Assembly: GCA_035621215.1 (NCBI GenBank)
Contig: CP141729.1
Span: forward strand, 1,076,944 to 1,140,943
DNA: 64,000 nucleotides
Direction: 5' to 3'
Source: Oscillospiraceae bacterium MB08-C2-2
GTDB taxonomy: Bacteria; Bacillota; Clostridia; Oscillospirales; Ruminococcaceae
The notes under the pieces were generated by a model, which worked only from the letters and a program-made list of their open reading frames with translations, searched no databases and was not told where the DNA came from. Positions 24,416 through 33,289 of this stretch are shown piece by piece (positions within the stretch are counted from its first letter, which is position 1; each line of letters opens with the position of its first letter). A program made the translations under genes and the position numbers.

Positions 24416-25438
24416 ATGAAAAGAAAGCAGGCACTTTTTTTGATCCTCATTCTGGTTGCTTTACTTATGATAGCCGGGTGCACACCGCCGGAAGAAATCC
24501 GTCCTGAAGAACCTGCGGTTTCGGAGCTGCCTGCATCATCGCCTGCCCCTTCTTCATCGGCAGCGGAACTGCCCCGATCGGATAGCGAATCAGCAGAGGT
24601 CTCTATTGAGGATGACAAGAACCCTGACGATGACTTTATGAATGACGACGGTTCTATCAATATTGGAGTGAGAGACGCCGCTATTCAGAAGGTCTTGGAT
24701 TCTGTGGAAGAAGGAACGTATGTAACGTATAGCGCAGTGGGCAACACAGAGCATGTGGAATTACTGAATGAGTGGGTCACGTGCTTTCAAATGGGTGAAT
24801 CCGCCCAGCCCCTCTATCTTTTTCACTATGGGTATGGCTGGGGCAACGCTTTGAGGTTGCTGGAATACAAGGGGGGCAGCCATTACACGGTGACGGACTG
24901 CGTCTCAGGGGAATCGTGGAAATCGGCGGTGATTGTCAAACGCGCTGTGGACTTTGTGTTTGGCACTGACTTGCCACTAAATGAATATATGGCGAAAGCC
25001 GAGGCTTGCATTGTACGCCATGTGCCTTATTCGGCGGCAATGCTGAAATATGACCTGGACTTAACCCCCGCATTGGGCAGCATGACAGCAAAAGAAGCCT
25101 GCGAACGGGCGATTCTACACAACAGCGATGGTCATTACGGCGGCGGCTATATGGGAGGCGGATGGAGTTCGGATCACTGGGAACCGAAAACTTCTGCGGG
25201 TGAGGCCGTTGTGGACGGGTCTAGCGTTGCAACCATTACAGGAGCAGTTGAGTTGATGGGAAGGCCTTGCTATCTGATTACAATTGAATGTGAGATGGTG
25301 AATGGCTTTCCCGCGCGGGGGGATCTGGCGATCAGCGCCGATGGAAGACTAATATTCACCGATCATCGTATGGGGGGCGACGATTGGTACAGCTTGAGAA
25401 CCGATTATGATGAACAGTATATCGTTACGGCACATTGA
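24416..25438 (+). CDS. hypothetical lipoprotein
   Basis: 340 aa. The signal with lipobox LLMIAGC (Cys about 22) is followed by a Pro/Ser/Glu-rich linker to about residue 70. A globular domain contains YVTYSAVGNTEHVELLNEWV, LYLFHYGYGWGNALRLLEYKGGSHY and a glycine-rich HYGGGYMGGGWSSDHWEPK loop. I recognise no family. It stands alone, with AAGGAA before the ATG. Confidence 0.78.
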   Translation: MKRKQALFLILILVALLMIAGCTPPEEIRPEEPAVSELPASSPAPSSSAAELPRSDSESAEVSIEDDKNPDDDFMNDDGSINIGVRDAAIQKVLDSVEEGTYVTYSAVGNTEHVELLNEWVTCFQMGESAQPLYLFHYGYGWGNALRLLEYKGGSHYTVTDCVSGESWKSAVIVKRAVDFVFGTDLPLNEYMAKAEACIVRHVPYSAAMLKYDLDLTPALGSMTAKEACERAILHNSDGHYGGGYMGGGWSSDHWEPKTSAGEAVVDGSSVATITGAVELMGRPCYLITIECEMVNGFPARGDLAISADGRLIFTDHRMGGDDWYSLRTDYDEQYIVTAH

Positions 25439-25825
25439 TTCGATAGGGCTGCCAATACGCAAAATCAGCCGAGTGCGTTCTAACTGACAGCCAATCTCTG
25501 CTATCTCAAGTGATAACCGAATACAATGAATCTCAAAAAGCTGGCAATGTTGGCGTAGAAAGGCCCTTTTTTCTTGCCAATTCTTGCGTTGGCATAAGGT
25601 GAACCCCGGTTTTCGTTGCTGAAAACCGGGGTTCTTTGACACTCTGAAACAGACAGCATATTATGCTGTCTGTATTTTGTTATACCGCTTGTTTTTACCA
25701 CGACTTTGCCAACAGTTAGACCATATTTGCTTTTCTTGCGCAACAAGCTCCATCATGGAGGAAAGTCTGTGAATCCCAACATTCTCTTTACTGGCTTGTA
25801 GGTTTATACTGTCACTCAGAATTTT
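25439..25825. other. intergenic stretch with strong inverted repeat
   Basis: GAACCCCGGTTTTC (25601-25614) pairs perfectly with GAAAACCGGGGTTC (25621-25634). It lies between the lipoprotein gene (plus) and the end of the thiamin operon (minus) and probably terminates one or both. No gene is seen. Confidence 0.6.
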
Positions 25826-26830
25826 CTAGTAGTGGATCTCTGCCATCACCTGAGATGCTCCTATTTTCTCTTGAATGAGCCCAGCGCTATACATCCAGTC
25901 AATGTTGGTCTCCCAGTTTTCAGCAGTTTGGCTCAAAAAAGGGGCATTGGCAGCTTCCATCAAAGGCAGCAATGTCTGGCAGGATTTCCCTTCCACCGAG
26001 GGAGACAAGGGGAAATTCTCCTCATTCTGATTGTCCAGCAAGATTTGCAGGCAAGCCTCCCTATCCGCCTGAAAGTCCTTAAAGCCTTTGGATGAGGCTC
26101 GCAGGAAGCCAGCCAGTACCTCCGGCTCGGCTTCAATCATTTCATTACCGGCCAGAAATACGGCCTCATAGTAATTGGGGATGCCATATTCATTGACCAT
26201 AAAATGGTTTACTTCAAAGCCCTCTTCCTCCATCTGCGGAACCTCGTGGTTCACAAGGCAGCCAATGGTGGCATCCACATTGCCAGTGGTCATGGAGCTC
26301 ATCAGTTCAAAGCCTACGTTTACCATCTCCACGCTGGAAAAATCCGCACCGCTGGCTTGCATCATGGTCTGTACCAGCGCCTCGCTCAACGCAGTACCGG
26401 CATAGCCCACGGTTTTGCCATCAAGGTCTGCGGGCTTCTGGATGTTCTTATCCGCCAGAGACAGGATGATATTCAGGGGCGACTGCACCACAGCACCAAT
26501 CGACTTCACGCCGATGTTCTGGTTTGCAACTGCTTGAATAACATCATGCTCATAGTATACGCCGATTTCCGCCTTTCCGGCAGCAACCAGTGACAAAGCA
26601 TCGTTGTCATTGGCAGGAAACTGGATTTTCACATCCAAGCCCTCATCCTTGTAGTAACCACGCTCAATTGCGGTGTATATAAAGGTGTGCAGGGCGTTGG
26701 GGTACCAATCCAGTACTACGTTGATTTCCCGGAGCGCCTCCCCTTCTCCTGCGTTTTCCGGCTGGGCACAACCAGTCAGCGGGGTTAGCAACAGCATCGC
26801 TGCCAGAAGCAGCACTGTTATCTTTTTCAT
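25826..26830 (-). CDS. thiY: ABC transporter substrate-binding lipoprotein for thiamin pyrimidine precursor (ThiY-like)
   Basis: 334 aa, NMT1/THI5-type binding protein. The lipoprotein signal ends LLLTPLTGCAQ. The mature start INVVLDWYPNALHTFIYTAIERGYYKDEGLDVKI is the classical ThiY motif. Family members bind formylaminopyrimidine/HMP. It is the last gene of the TPP-riboswitch operon, after the permease and ATPase, and next to tenA, whose product deformylates or hydrolyses such pyrimidines. Substrate is inferred from this context. Confidence 0.9.
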   Translation of the reverse strand: MKKITVLLLAAMLLLTPLTGCAQPENAGEGEALREINVVLDWYPNALHTFIYTAIERGYYKDEGLDVKIQFPANDNDALSLVAAGKAEIGVYYEHDVIQAVANQNIGVKSIGAVVQSPLNIILSLADKNIQKPADLDGKTVGYAGTALSEALVQTMMQASGADFSSVEMVNVGFELMSSMTTGNVDATIGCLVNHEVPQMEEEGFEVNHFMVNEYGIPNYYEAVFLAGNEMIEAEPEVLAGFLRASSKGFKDFQADREACLQILLDNQNEENFPLSPSVEGKSCQTLLPLMEAANAPFLSQTAENWETNIDWMYSAGLIQEKIGASQVMAEIHY

Positions 26831-26847
26831 GGATATTCCTTCTTTCT

Positions 26848-27600
26848 TTATTGGCCACGCCAGGTTATGAGGCGTTTTTCAAGGATGCTTACAATGGCCA
26901 CAAGGAGCATGGCTACCACAGACAGCAGTAAGATGGGTGCAAAGACACCGGCTCCATCCAGCTGTGTCATCATACGGCGGCTGAAATAGCCAAGCCCCCT
27001 CTGAGCACCCAGCCACTCTCCGATTGCCGCTCCGATGAGAGACAAGGGCACCGCCATTTTGATGGCGGAGAAAAAGTAGGGCAATACAGCCGGGAGCTTT
27101 AGCTTCCAGAAAATCTGCCGCTTGCTGGCTCTAAATGTAAAAAGCAGCTCAATCATCTCGGACTTTACCGACCGGAATCCATCAAACACCGTGATGGTGA
27201 TGGGGAAAAATGTCATCAGCACCGCCACCAGAACCTTGCTCCACAGGCTATAGCCAAACCACAGAACAAAAAGCGGAGCCAACGCCGTAACAGGTATAGT
27301 CTGCGATGCGATAATCAGTGGGTATAACGCCTTTTCTGCAACAGGGCATCCATCCATAAGGACAGCAAGCCCCAGCCCCAAAACAACGGAAATCGCAAGG
27401 CCGACACCCACCACAGACATGGTTGCAGACAGATGTGCACCAAACAAAGGTTGGCGCAGCTCCCACAGCCGCCGAAGCACCTGCAGGGGACTTGGCAGAA
27501 TATAGGCCGCATCAATGCTCATGGCAGAAGCCTGCCAGAGCATCAGCAGTGCCAGCGCCAGTGCGGCAGCGGGGAGATTCCCCCGGTTGGATCGTCTCAT
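26848..27600 (-). CDS. thiX: ABC transporter permease (ThiX-like)
   Basis: 250 aa with six hydrophobic segments and the BPD_transp_1 EAA-type loop (GAAIGEWLGAQRGLGYFSRRMM). It is the permease of the pyrimidine-precursor importer. It overlaps the ATPase gene by four bases and is followed 17 bases later by thiY. The arrangement ATPase-permease-binding protein is that of ThiZXY systems. Confidence 0.9.
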   Translation of the reverse strand: MRRSNRGNLPAAALALALLMLWQASAMSIDAAYILPSPLQVLRRLWELRQPLFGAHLSATMSVVGVGLAISVVLGLGLAVLMDGCPVAEKALYPLIIASQTIPVTALAPLFVLWFGYSLWSKVLVAVLMTFFPITITVFDGFRSVKSEMIELLFTFRASKRQIFWKLKLPAVLPYFFSAIKMAVPLSLIGAAIGEWLGAQRGLGYFSRRMMTQLDGAGVFAPILLLSVVAMLLVAIVSILEKRLITWRGQ

Positions 27601-28349
27601 AGATTATCCCTCCGCAGCATGGCGATCAATTGTTCCTTTAGTGCCAGTATTTCGGGCTGTCGTAGGGTTTGCGGCGTCCGGGGATATTCGGCGGGGACTT
27701 GGAAAGAGCGCAGTTGGGTAATGGGTGTTCCCTCCGCCACCAATACCCGACCGGAAAGGAATAGAGCTTCCTCAACATCATGGGTAATAAACAAAATTGT
27801 TTTGCGTTCTCGCTCCCATTGCCGGAGCAGCCACTCCCGCATGGTTAGGCGGGTCAGGTAATCCAGAGCAGAAAATGGTTCATCCAGCAACAGAAGGCTG
27901 GAGCCGGTGAGTACCGTCCGGGCAAAGGCAGCCCGCTGGCGCATACCGCCGGAGAGCTCTTTTGGAGATTTTTTGCTCCAGTCCTCCAAGCCAACAGCGG
28001 CTAGTGCCTGCCTGACACGCAAATCCATTTCCGAATCGGAAAAGCCACCTTGAATCTCCAACGGCAGCCGCACATTTTCCGCCACGGAACGCCAAGGAAA
28101 CAACATATCCTGCTGAGGCATATAGCCGCAGTAATGCTTCTGGCTTCCAATATTCGTTCCGTCCACCAGTATCTCGCCGCTTTTGGGCTCCAGCAGCTGG
28201 TTCACCAGACGAAAAACAGTGCTTTTCCCACAACCGGAGGGACCCACAATGGATACGAACTCCCCCTTCTCCACATGAAAGGAGAGGTCATCAATGATGG
28301 AGAAATCCTCCGCCTTATATTGAAAAGCTACGTCTTTAAAGGTCAGCAT
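27597..28349 (-). CDS. thiZ: ABC transporter ATP-binding protein (ThiZ-like)
   Basis: 250 aa. Walker A GPSGCGKST, signature LSGGMRQRAAFARTVL, Walker B LLLLDEPFSALD, switch THDVEEALFL. It belongs to the SsuB/TauB/ThiZ group that pairs with NMT1-type binding proteins. It lies four bases after tenA and overlaps the permease gene by four bases. Confidence 0.9.
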   Translation of the reverse strand: MLTFKDVAFQYKAEDFSIIDDLSFHVEKGEFVSIVGPSGCGKSTVFRLVNQLLEPKSGEILVDGTNIGSQKHYCGYMPQQDMLFPWRSVAENVRLPLEIQGGFSDSEMDLRVRQALAAVGLEDWSKKSPKELSGGMRQRAAFARTVLTGSSLLLLDEPFSALDYLTRLTMREWLLRQWERERKTILFITHDVEEALFLSGRVLVAEGTPITQLRSFQVPAEYPRTPQTLRQPEILALKEQLIAMLRRDNL

Positions 28350-28353
28350 AGGC

Positions 28354-29022
28354 TTACACGCTCATTTTCCATGCCATATCCCAGAAAGCACCTTCGTACC
28401 GGGAGCATGTGATGAAAATTTCTTCCAGCCGCCGCATTTGTGCTTCGGAATAGTTCGCTGTCAGCCGCTCAAGCAGATCAATTAAGTTCTGGTTCGCCTG
28501 CGCATAGCCAGGGTCCGCATAGCCATGTATCCACTCGCCATAAAAGGGATGATCGCCACAGGCAGGATACGCTTTCATCATCTCTTTGGCAATGACCTCG
28601 TAGCTCAGCGCACAGGAAAGGATAACCCCGGCAATCTCCCCCGGGCCTTCTTCGTAGGCCACCCGAAGCATGTAGGAAGTATACGAGAGGTTATCCAGAG
28701 CCACGGGAGTCTGCTCCGCATCCTTTAGAGAGATGCCAAGCCGCTGCATATAGCCTTTATGAATATCCATTTCGCCATCAAGAATCTGGGATACATAGCT
28801 TGCAAACAGGCGCATGGCTCCTATATCTTGTGCCTTGGCCACACCAATGGTGAATACCTTGGCATAGTCAATCAAGTACAGATAGTCCTGCACCATGTAA
28901 TATTGAAACGTCTCACGATCCAGGGTACCGTTGGCGATCCCCTGAACAAAAGGGTGGGTATGGTAGCCCTCCCATATTTCTTTCGAGGCGTCCAACAGAC
29001 GTCTCGTTGCTTGCATATTCAT
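28354..29022 (-). CDS. tenA: thiaminase II / aminopyrimidine aminohydrolase
   Basis: 222 aa, all-helical TenA family. The motifs HPFVQGIANGTLDRETFQYYMVQDYLYLIDYAK and SCALSYEVIAKEM (catalytic Cys, then Tyr and Glu) are typical. TenA hydrolyses aminomethyl-HMP formed from degraded thiamin to HMP, so it belongs to salvage, not de novo synthesis. It overlaps thiD by four bases and precedes the ThiZXY importer that would bring its substrate in. Confidence 0.95.
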   Translation of the reverse strand: MNMQATRRLLDASKEIWEGYHTHPFVQGIANGTLDRETFQYYMVQDYLYLIDYAKVFTIGVAKAQDIGAMRLFASYVSQILDGEMDIHKGYMQRLGISLKDAEQTPVALDNLSYTSYMLRVAYEEGPGEIAGVILSCALSYEVIAKEMMKAYPACGDHPFYGEWIHGYADPGYAQANQNLIDLLERLTANYSEAQMRRLEEIFITCSRYEGAFWDMAWKMSV

Positions 29023-29828
29023 TCCTTCGCCTCCTTAGTAAACTCGCCAGTGATAGCGAAAGCGTGGTTCATAGGCCCGGAGCCTGTGCCCAAATCCAGC
29101 ATGGCCCCCAGTGCCCCGGAGATATAAGCCTTAGCACGCTCCACAGCTGTTTCCAAATCGTAGCCCTTTGCCAAGTTCGAGGCAATAGCGCTGGATAGGG
29201 TGCAGCCAGTTCCGTGAGTATTGGGATTGTTGATCCGTTTTCCGTAAAACCATCGGTAATCTCCATCCTGATACAGCAGATCGTTGGCATCGCTCACTTG
29301 GTGCCCGCCCTTGCACAGCGCGGCGCAGTGATAGGTCTCACTAATATATTGGGCGGCGGTCAGCATATCTTCTGCACTTTTTACCTTCATGCCAGAGAGG
29401 ACTTCCGCCTCCGGGATATTCGGCGTCAGCACAGTAGCCAGAGGCAGCAAGTGTTGCTTTAGTGTGACTATAGCATCCTCACTGATAAGTCTTGATCCGC
29501 TGGTAGTCACCATCACTGGGTCCACCACAATGTTGACCACCTCATACTGCCTTAGCTTTTGCGCAATTACCATGATAAGCTCCACAGAGGATACCATGCC
29601 GATCTTCACCGCATCAGGGCGGATATCGGAAAAAACGCTGTCGATCTGTTGGGCAAGAAATGCTAGGGGAACCTCTAAAATCCCCTGAACGCCGGTAGTG
29701 TTCTGCGCAACCAAAGCGGTGATGGCACTCATGGCATATACGCCGTTGGCCGTCATAGTTTTGATATCTGCCTGAATACCGGCGCCTCCGCTGGGATCGG
29801 TTCCAGCGATTGATAATGCTGTTCTCAT
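29019..29828 (-). CDS. thiD: hydroxymethylpyrimidine/phosphomethylpyrimidine kinase
   Basis: 269 aa, ribokinase-like fold. N-terminal ALSIAGTDPSGGAGIQADIKTM, central DPVMVTTSGSRLI and C-terminal NTHGTGCTLSSAIASNLAKG (anion hole and catalytic Asp region) are diagnostic. It phosphorylates HMP twice to HMP-PP for ThiE. It lies 100 bases behind the HAD gene, the longest gap in the operon, with AAAGGAG before the ATG and no terminator between. Confidence 0.95.
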   Translation of the reverse strand: MRTALSIAGTDPSGGAGIQADIKTMTANGVYAMSAITALVAQNTTGVQGILEVPLAFLAQQIDSVFSDIRPDAVKIGMVSSVELIMVIAQKLRQYEVVNIVVDPVMVTTSGSRLISEDAIVTLKQHLLPLATVLTPNIPEAEVLSGMKVKSAEDMLTAAQYISETYHCAALCKGGHQVSDANDLLYQDGDYRWFYGKRINNPNTHGTGCTLSSAIASNLAKGYDLETAVERAKAYISGALGAMLDLGTGSGPMNHAFAITGEFTKEAKE

Positions 29829-29928
29829 AAGTCAAGAACTCCTTTCATGTTTAAGCACTATTTTTATTGAGCGACAAAGAGTGGTGCCCCCGGTTTGCCG
29901 CTATTTCAAGGCTCTCCTACCTGTGAAA

Positions 29929-30558
29929 TCAGTGGAATGTAATGGTTTCATCCGCCAAACGGCAGATTTGATCCCAGTGGTCGTCCTCTTCGGTGTCGTA
30001 TACAGCTACCACATAAAAATTGGCTTTCTTAGCGGTTTCGATGGCATAGAGGGCATCCTCATATACAGCCATTTCGCTGGGAAGCGTACCCAACCGACTT
30101 GCTGCCTCCAGATAAATGTCCGGCTCCCTCTTGCTGGTTCCCATGCTTTCGCAGGAAAGCACAAACTCAAAATAGGAAAGCACCCCTAAGCGTTGCAAAC
30201 AGACCTCCATAAGATGCTGTGCAGTGGCAGAAGCCACGCACATCCGAACCCCCGCTTGCCTGAGCCGCTCAAGGTGTTCTCTCACCCCCGGCTTTAAAGG
30301 GATATCCTTGCGGTAATGGGCATCCATGATGTGATTCATCTCATCTGCAGCAGCCTGGGGTGACACCAGGAGACCAAAGCGGGCCACAAACAGCGCCGCA
30401 GACTCGCTCATTGTCAGCGGCCGCATTTCCTCCCGAATGCTCTCCAAGCCTTCCGTGATGCCCTTGGATTCCAGATATTCCTGCCCGAGGCTTCTCCACA
30501 GCTGCATCGAGTCAATCAGTGTACCGTCCATGTCAAAAATGGCAAAGGGTTTATGCAT
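29929..30558 (-). CDS. HAD-superfamily phosphatase in the thiamin operon
   Basis: 209 aa. HAD motif I FAIFDMDGTLIDSMQLW, motif II around CVASATAQHLM, and motif III/IV in KREPDIYLEAASRLG...AVYEDALYAIETAKKA identify a beta-phosphoglucomutase-like HAD with a helical cap. ATG 30558 lies inside the end of thiE (8-base overlap); the longer frame upstream is rejected. Its position between thiE and thiD suggests a role in thiamin phosphate or pyrimidine phosphate metabolism, but substrate cannot be read from sequence. Confidence 0.88.
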   Translation of the reverse strand: MHKPFAIFDMDGTLIDSMQLWRSLGQEYLESKGITEGLESIREEMRPLTMSESAALFVARFGLLVSPQAAADEMNHIMDAHYRKDIPLKPGVREHLERLRQAGVRMCVASATAQHLMEVCLQRLGVLSYFEFVLSCESMGTSKREPDIYLEAASRLGTLPSEMAVYEDALYAIETAKKANFYVVAVYDTEEDDHWDQICRLADETITFH

Positions 30559-31198
30559 GGCCCTGCACCATTTGGTTTGCAAGCGCCAGCAGCTCGGCGG
30601 TGGCCGCACCGGGATCATCCGCTGCAAAAATAGCGGATACTACAGCGACGCCATCCACGCCGCTGCCGGAAAGCTGCAAGATATTCTTTTTGGAAATGCC
30701 GCCGATGGCGACGGTGGGAACCCGAACGGCATTGCAGATATCCTTGAGGGTTTGGTAAGACATCTGATCCACATCGGTTTTGGTAGAAGTAGAGAACACA
30801 GCGCCCAAGCCCAGATAATCCGCCCCATTTTTCACTGCCTCCAGCGCTTCCTCCACGGTGTGCGCCGAAACACCGATGATCATGCCTTCACCCACACGTG
30901 CCCGAACGTCGGAGGCAAGCATATCCGCCTGCCCCACATGAACCCCGTCGGCACCGCACTGAATTGCAATATCCACATTGTCGTTGATAATGAACGGTAC
31001 ACCGTACCGTTTGCAGAGATCTGCAAGCGCTATGGCCTCCGCCAAAAATGCATCCCCGTCCAGATCCTTTTCTCTGAGCTGGATGCAGGTAACACCGTTT
31101 TTCAGGGCGGCTTCCACCTGCTCATACAGGCTTTGCTCCCCAACCCACGCCCTATCCGTTACTGCATACAGCAGCATTGCCTTTTTATCGCACTTCAT
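30551..31198 (-). CDS. thiE: thiamin-phosphate synthase
   Basis: 215 aa TIM barrel joining HMP-PP and thiazole phosphate. Characteristic segments are LYAVTDRAWVGE, CIQLREKDLDGDAF, IINDNVDIAIQCGADGVHVGQ, IIGVSAHTVEEAL, GADYLGLGAVFSTSTK and VAIGGISKKNI. The start is ATG 31198 behind AAGAGGGG, overlapping thiM by 14 bases; an upstream frame extension inside thiM is rejected. It is the point where the two salvage branches meet. Confidence 0.96.
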   Translation of the reverse strand: MKCDKKAMLLYAVTDRAWVGEQSLYEQVEAALKNGVTCIQLREKDLDGDAFLAEAIALADLCKRYGVPFIINDNVDIAIQCGADGVHVGQADMLASDVRARVGEGMIIGVSAHTVEEALEAVKNGADYLGLGAVFSTSTKTDVDQMSYQTLKDICNAVRVPTVAIGGISKKNILQLSGSGVDGVAVVSAIFAADDPGAATAELLALANQMVQGHA

Positions 31199-32006
31199 AG
31201 TTCGCCCCTCTTTCCAGCTCATCCGCAGACAGATTGCAGATGGCATCAATAATATAGTTTCGATAGCTGGAATTGCCGTCCAGCTCGGTCATTCGCTGCT
31301 TCGCTTTTTCTCCGCAAAAGCCCATGGCGCAGACTGCGGCGGCAGCCGCTTCCAGCACATGCCCCGGATTGGCCGTTACATACGCCGCGATCAAGGCGGA
31401 GAGCTGACAGCCGGTTCCGGTGATTTTGCTCATATCCGCATGGCCATTGCGAATGCAGTATGCTGTGTTCTGGTCAGCAACAATGTCAATCTCTCCGGTG
31501 ATGGCAATTACTGCGCCGGTCTTTTGGGCAAACGCCTTTGCAAAAGCGATCGCTTCCTCTAAATTTTGCTCGGTGACCCGATCAGAGACATCCGCATCTA
31601 CCCCTTTGGTGGTGCCGTTTCCGTGGGCAAGAGCCTTGATTTCGGAGATATTGCCCCGAATAACCGCAAACTGAATGTCCTGCAGCAGTTCCAGTGCGGT
31701 ATCGGTGCGAAGGAAAGATGCCCCCGCCCCCACAGGATCGAGGACTACAGGATGGCCCAGCAAATTTGCCTTTCGTCCGGCGGCAAGCATAGCCGGGATG
31801 GTGCGCTGGTTCAGGGTGCCAATATTGATGTTGAGGCCGCCGCAGATCGAAGTAATCTCCTCCACTTCACCCACATCATCGGCCATAATGGGCGAACCAC
31901 CACAAGCCAAAAGGATATTGGCACAGTCATTCACGGTGACATAATTGGTAATATTGTGGATCAGCGGCGACTGCTTCCGAACATTTTCAAGCATTTCCTT
32001 TATCAT
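31185..32006 (-). CDS. thiM: hydroxyethylthiazole kinase
   Basis: 273 aa, ribokinase-like. SPLIHNITNYVTVNDCANILLACGGSPIMADD at the N-terminus and TGTGCQLSALIAAYV near the C-terminus (anion hole, catalytic region) are diagnostic. It phosphorylates salvaged hydroxyethylthiazole, supplied by the ThiW transporter component encoded two bases upstream. Confidence 0.96.
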   Translation of the reverse strand: MIKEMLENVRKQSPLIHNITNYVTVNDCANILLACGGSPIMADDVGEVEEITSICGGLNINIGTLNQRTIPAMLAAGRKANLLGHPVVLDPVGAGASFLRTDTALELLQDIQFAVIRGNISEIKALAHGNGTTKGVDADVSDRVTEQNLEEAIAFAKAFAQKTGAVIAITGEIDIVADQNTAYCIRNGHADMSKITGTGCQLSALIAAYVTANPGHVLEAAAAAVCAMGFCGEKAKQRMTELDGNSSYRNYIIDAICNLSADELERGANYEVR

Positions 32007-32008
32007 GA

Positions 32009-32551
32009 TTAGTTTCCTTTCATACTGTCGGCAAATTGGTTGAGGCGAGACTGAATGGTTGCGAGAGCTCCGGTTTTTTTTAGTGAGTAGATCAAAGCCC
32101 CCGACAGGAGCGAACCGGCAGCTGTAGAAATAAGGAAAGGGATGATATAGGCATAAAACGCTAAGTCACCGGCTGCTCGTCCCATAAAGAAAATGGCAAC
32201 CGGATAGGCACTGAGCCCGCCTACAATTGCAGTGCCAAATACCTCAGCGGCCAGTGTCGGAAAAATCTTTTGGCTCTTCCGATACATCAAGCCGCAAAGG
32301 AGAGCGCCAAACATACTGCCCGGAAAAGCCATCAGACTGCCAAGACCCAGCAAATTTCGAATCAGGCTTGCACCAAAGGCAACACCCACCCCATAACCGG
32401 GGCCGAGCAAAACGGCGCAGAGGATGTTGACCATGTGCTGTACAGGGGCACACTTGCTTCCGAATACAGGAACAGAAAACAAACTTCCGACAACAGCTAC
32501 CCCACACAAAACTCCCGCAATGGATAGCTTTTGAATATTCAGTTTTTTCAT
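32009..32551 (-). CDS. thiW: thiazole transporter S component ThiW
   Basis: 180 aa integral membrane protein with five to six hydrophobic segments. KLSIAGVLCGVAVVGSLFSVPVFGSKCAPVQHMVNILCAVLLGPGYG is the conserved N-terminal block of ThiW. In ECF importers the S component binds the substrate (here the thiazole moiety) and uses a shared energising module, which is not encoded here. It is the first gene of the operon behind the tandem TPP riboswitches, and AAAAAGGAG precedes the ATG. Confidence 0.93.
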   Translation of the reverse strand: MKKLNIQKLSIAGVLCGVAVVGSLFSVPVFGSKCAPVQHMVNILCAVLLGPGYGVGVAFGASLIRNLLGLGSLMAFPGSMFGALLCGLMYRKSQKIFPTLAAEVFGTAIVGGLSAYPVAIFFMGRAAGDLAFYAYIIPFLISTAAGSLLSGALIYSLKKTGALATIQSRLNQFADSMKGN

Positions 32552-32589
32552 GATGTAAGCTCCTTTTTAATTGTGTTAGCGAAAACGGC

Positions 32590-32702
32590 AATAACAGCGT
32601 CGCTTTCCTTTTAAGTGGAAATGGGCAAGCTTCACCCACAAAGGTCGGTCGAGACTTTCTGGTCTCCTCTCACGCCGGAACACGGCTTCCCATCGCTGTT
32701 AT
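32590..32702 (-). other. structured leader segment downstream of the riboswitches
   Basis: Between the proximal terminator and thiW. An outer stem pairs AATAACAGCG (32590-32599) with CGCTGTTAT (32694-32702), enclosing ATGGG/CCCAT and a GGAGACC/GTCTC hairpin. The minus-strand block TTCCGGCGTGAGAGGA recurs almost identically in the GH67 leader (near 53645). No known riboswitch class recognised. Confidence 0.4.
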
Positions 32703-32785
32703 ACAAGACACAGGGCGCTCCCCCTTGTCCGTCACGGTCACCCGTGAATGCCGCCATCACATCCTTTCAAAAAAAGAGCAATAAA

Positions 32786-32815
32786 AACAGAGGCCCCCTG
32801 ATGCAAGGCCTCCGA
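32786..32815 (-). terminator. terminator of the gene-proximal TPP riboswitch
   Basis: On the minus strand GAGGCC ... GGCCTC is followed by TGTTTTTATT. It is placed directly after the proximal aptamer and is the likely expression platform. Confidence 0.75.
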
Positions 32816-32830
32816 AAGAATCAAATTATG

Positions 32831-32912
32831 ACTCCCTACGGCGGCATTATCCGCATCAGGTTCCAGGGTCGAAGTTTGGTAACTTCCTCTCAGCCTGTCT
32901 CACAAGCTCCCC
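32831..32912 (-). promoter_or_regulatory. TPP riboswitch, gene-proximal copy
   Basis: The minus strand reads GGGGAGC...GCTGAGAGGAAG...CTTCGACCCTGGAACC and TGATGCGGATAATGCCGCCG, the full conserved core of the thiamin-pyrophosphate (Thi-box) aptamer. A terminator follows at 32786-32815. Confidence 0.96.
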
Positions 32913-32940
32913 ATTTTTGTTTTGTGTGTTGTTATGAATA

Positions 32941-32972
32941 AAAATAGGAGACACCGATACGGTGCCTCCGAA
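32941..32972 (-). terminator. terminator of the distal TPP riboswitch
   Basis: On the minus strand GGAGGCACCG-tat-CGGTGTCTCC is followed by TATTTTTATT, between the two aptamers. Confidence 0.8.
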
Positions 32973-32986
32973 AGAATCAGAAAATG

Positions 32987-33068
32987 ATTCCCTACGGCGG
33001 CATTATCCGCATCAGGTTCCAGGGTCGAAGCCTAATGACTTCCTCTCAGCCCGCAACACGAGCTCCCC
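32987..33068 (-). promoter_or_regulatory. TPP riboswitch, distal (promoter-side) copy
   Basis: A second complete aptamer with the same core (GCTGAGAGGAAG, CTTCGACCCTGGAACC, TGATGCGGATAATGCCGCCG), separated from the first by about 75 bases and by its own terminator. Confidence 0.96.
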
Positions 33069-33209
33069 ATATCTTAGATATAGTATACTCCATCCAATTT
33101 AAAAAAGCAAGACTACTAGTCTGGGGCCCATAAAAGAAGCAGATGTTTCATAATCAAAACAGAAAAAGCTTGTTTCTGTCTTATTACAAGAAAGGGGGGA
33201 AATAAATTT

Positions 33210-33224
33210 TGTGCTCGAGAACAT
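33210..33224. promoter_or_regulatory. XhoI-centred palindromic element upstream of GH115
   Basis: TGTGCTCGAGAACAT, a near-palindrome around CTCGAG. The same 15 bases occur inverted at 54209-54223 upstream of GH67. Confidence 0.5.
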
Positions 33225-33289
33225 GTTTTGAATTATATTTTATATTCTTACATAATATTCTACGTTTTATTAAAAAATGCTTAAAAGTA

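Noticed and set aside
32590-32702. Cobalamin riboswitch downstream of the TPP aptamers
   Set aside because: A GGGAAG/TCCGGC-like stretch recalls the B12 aptamer, but the GCCACTG core and the B12 box are absent.
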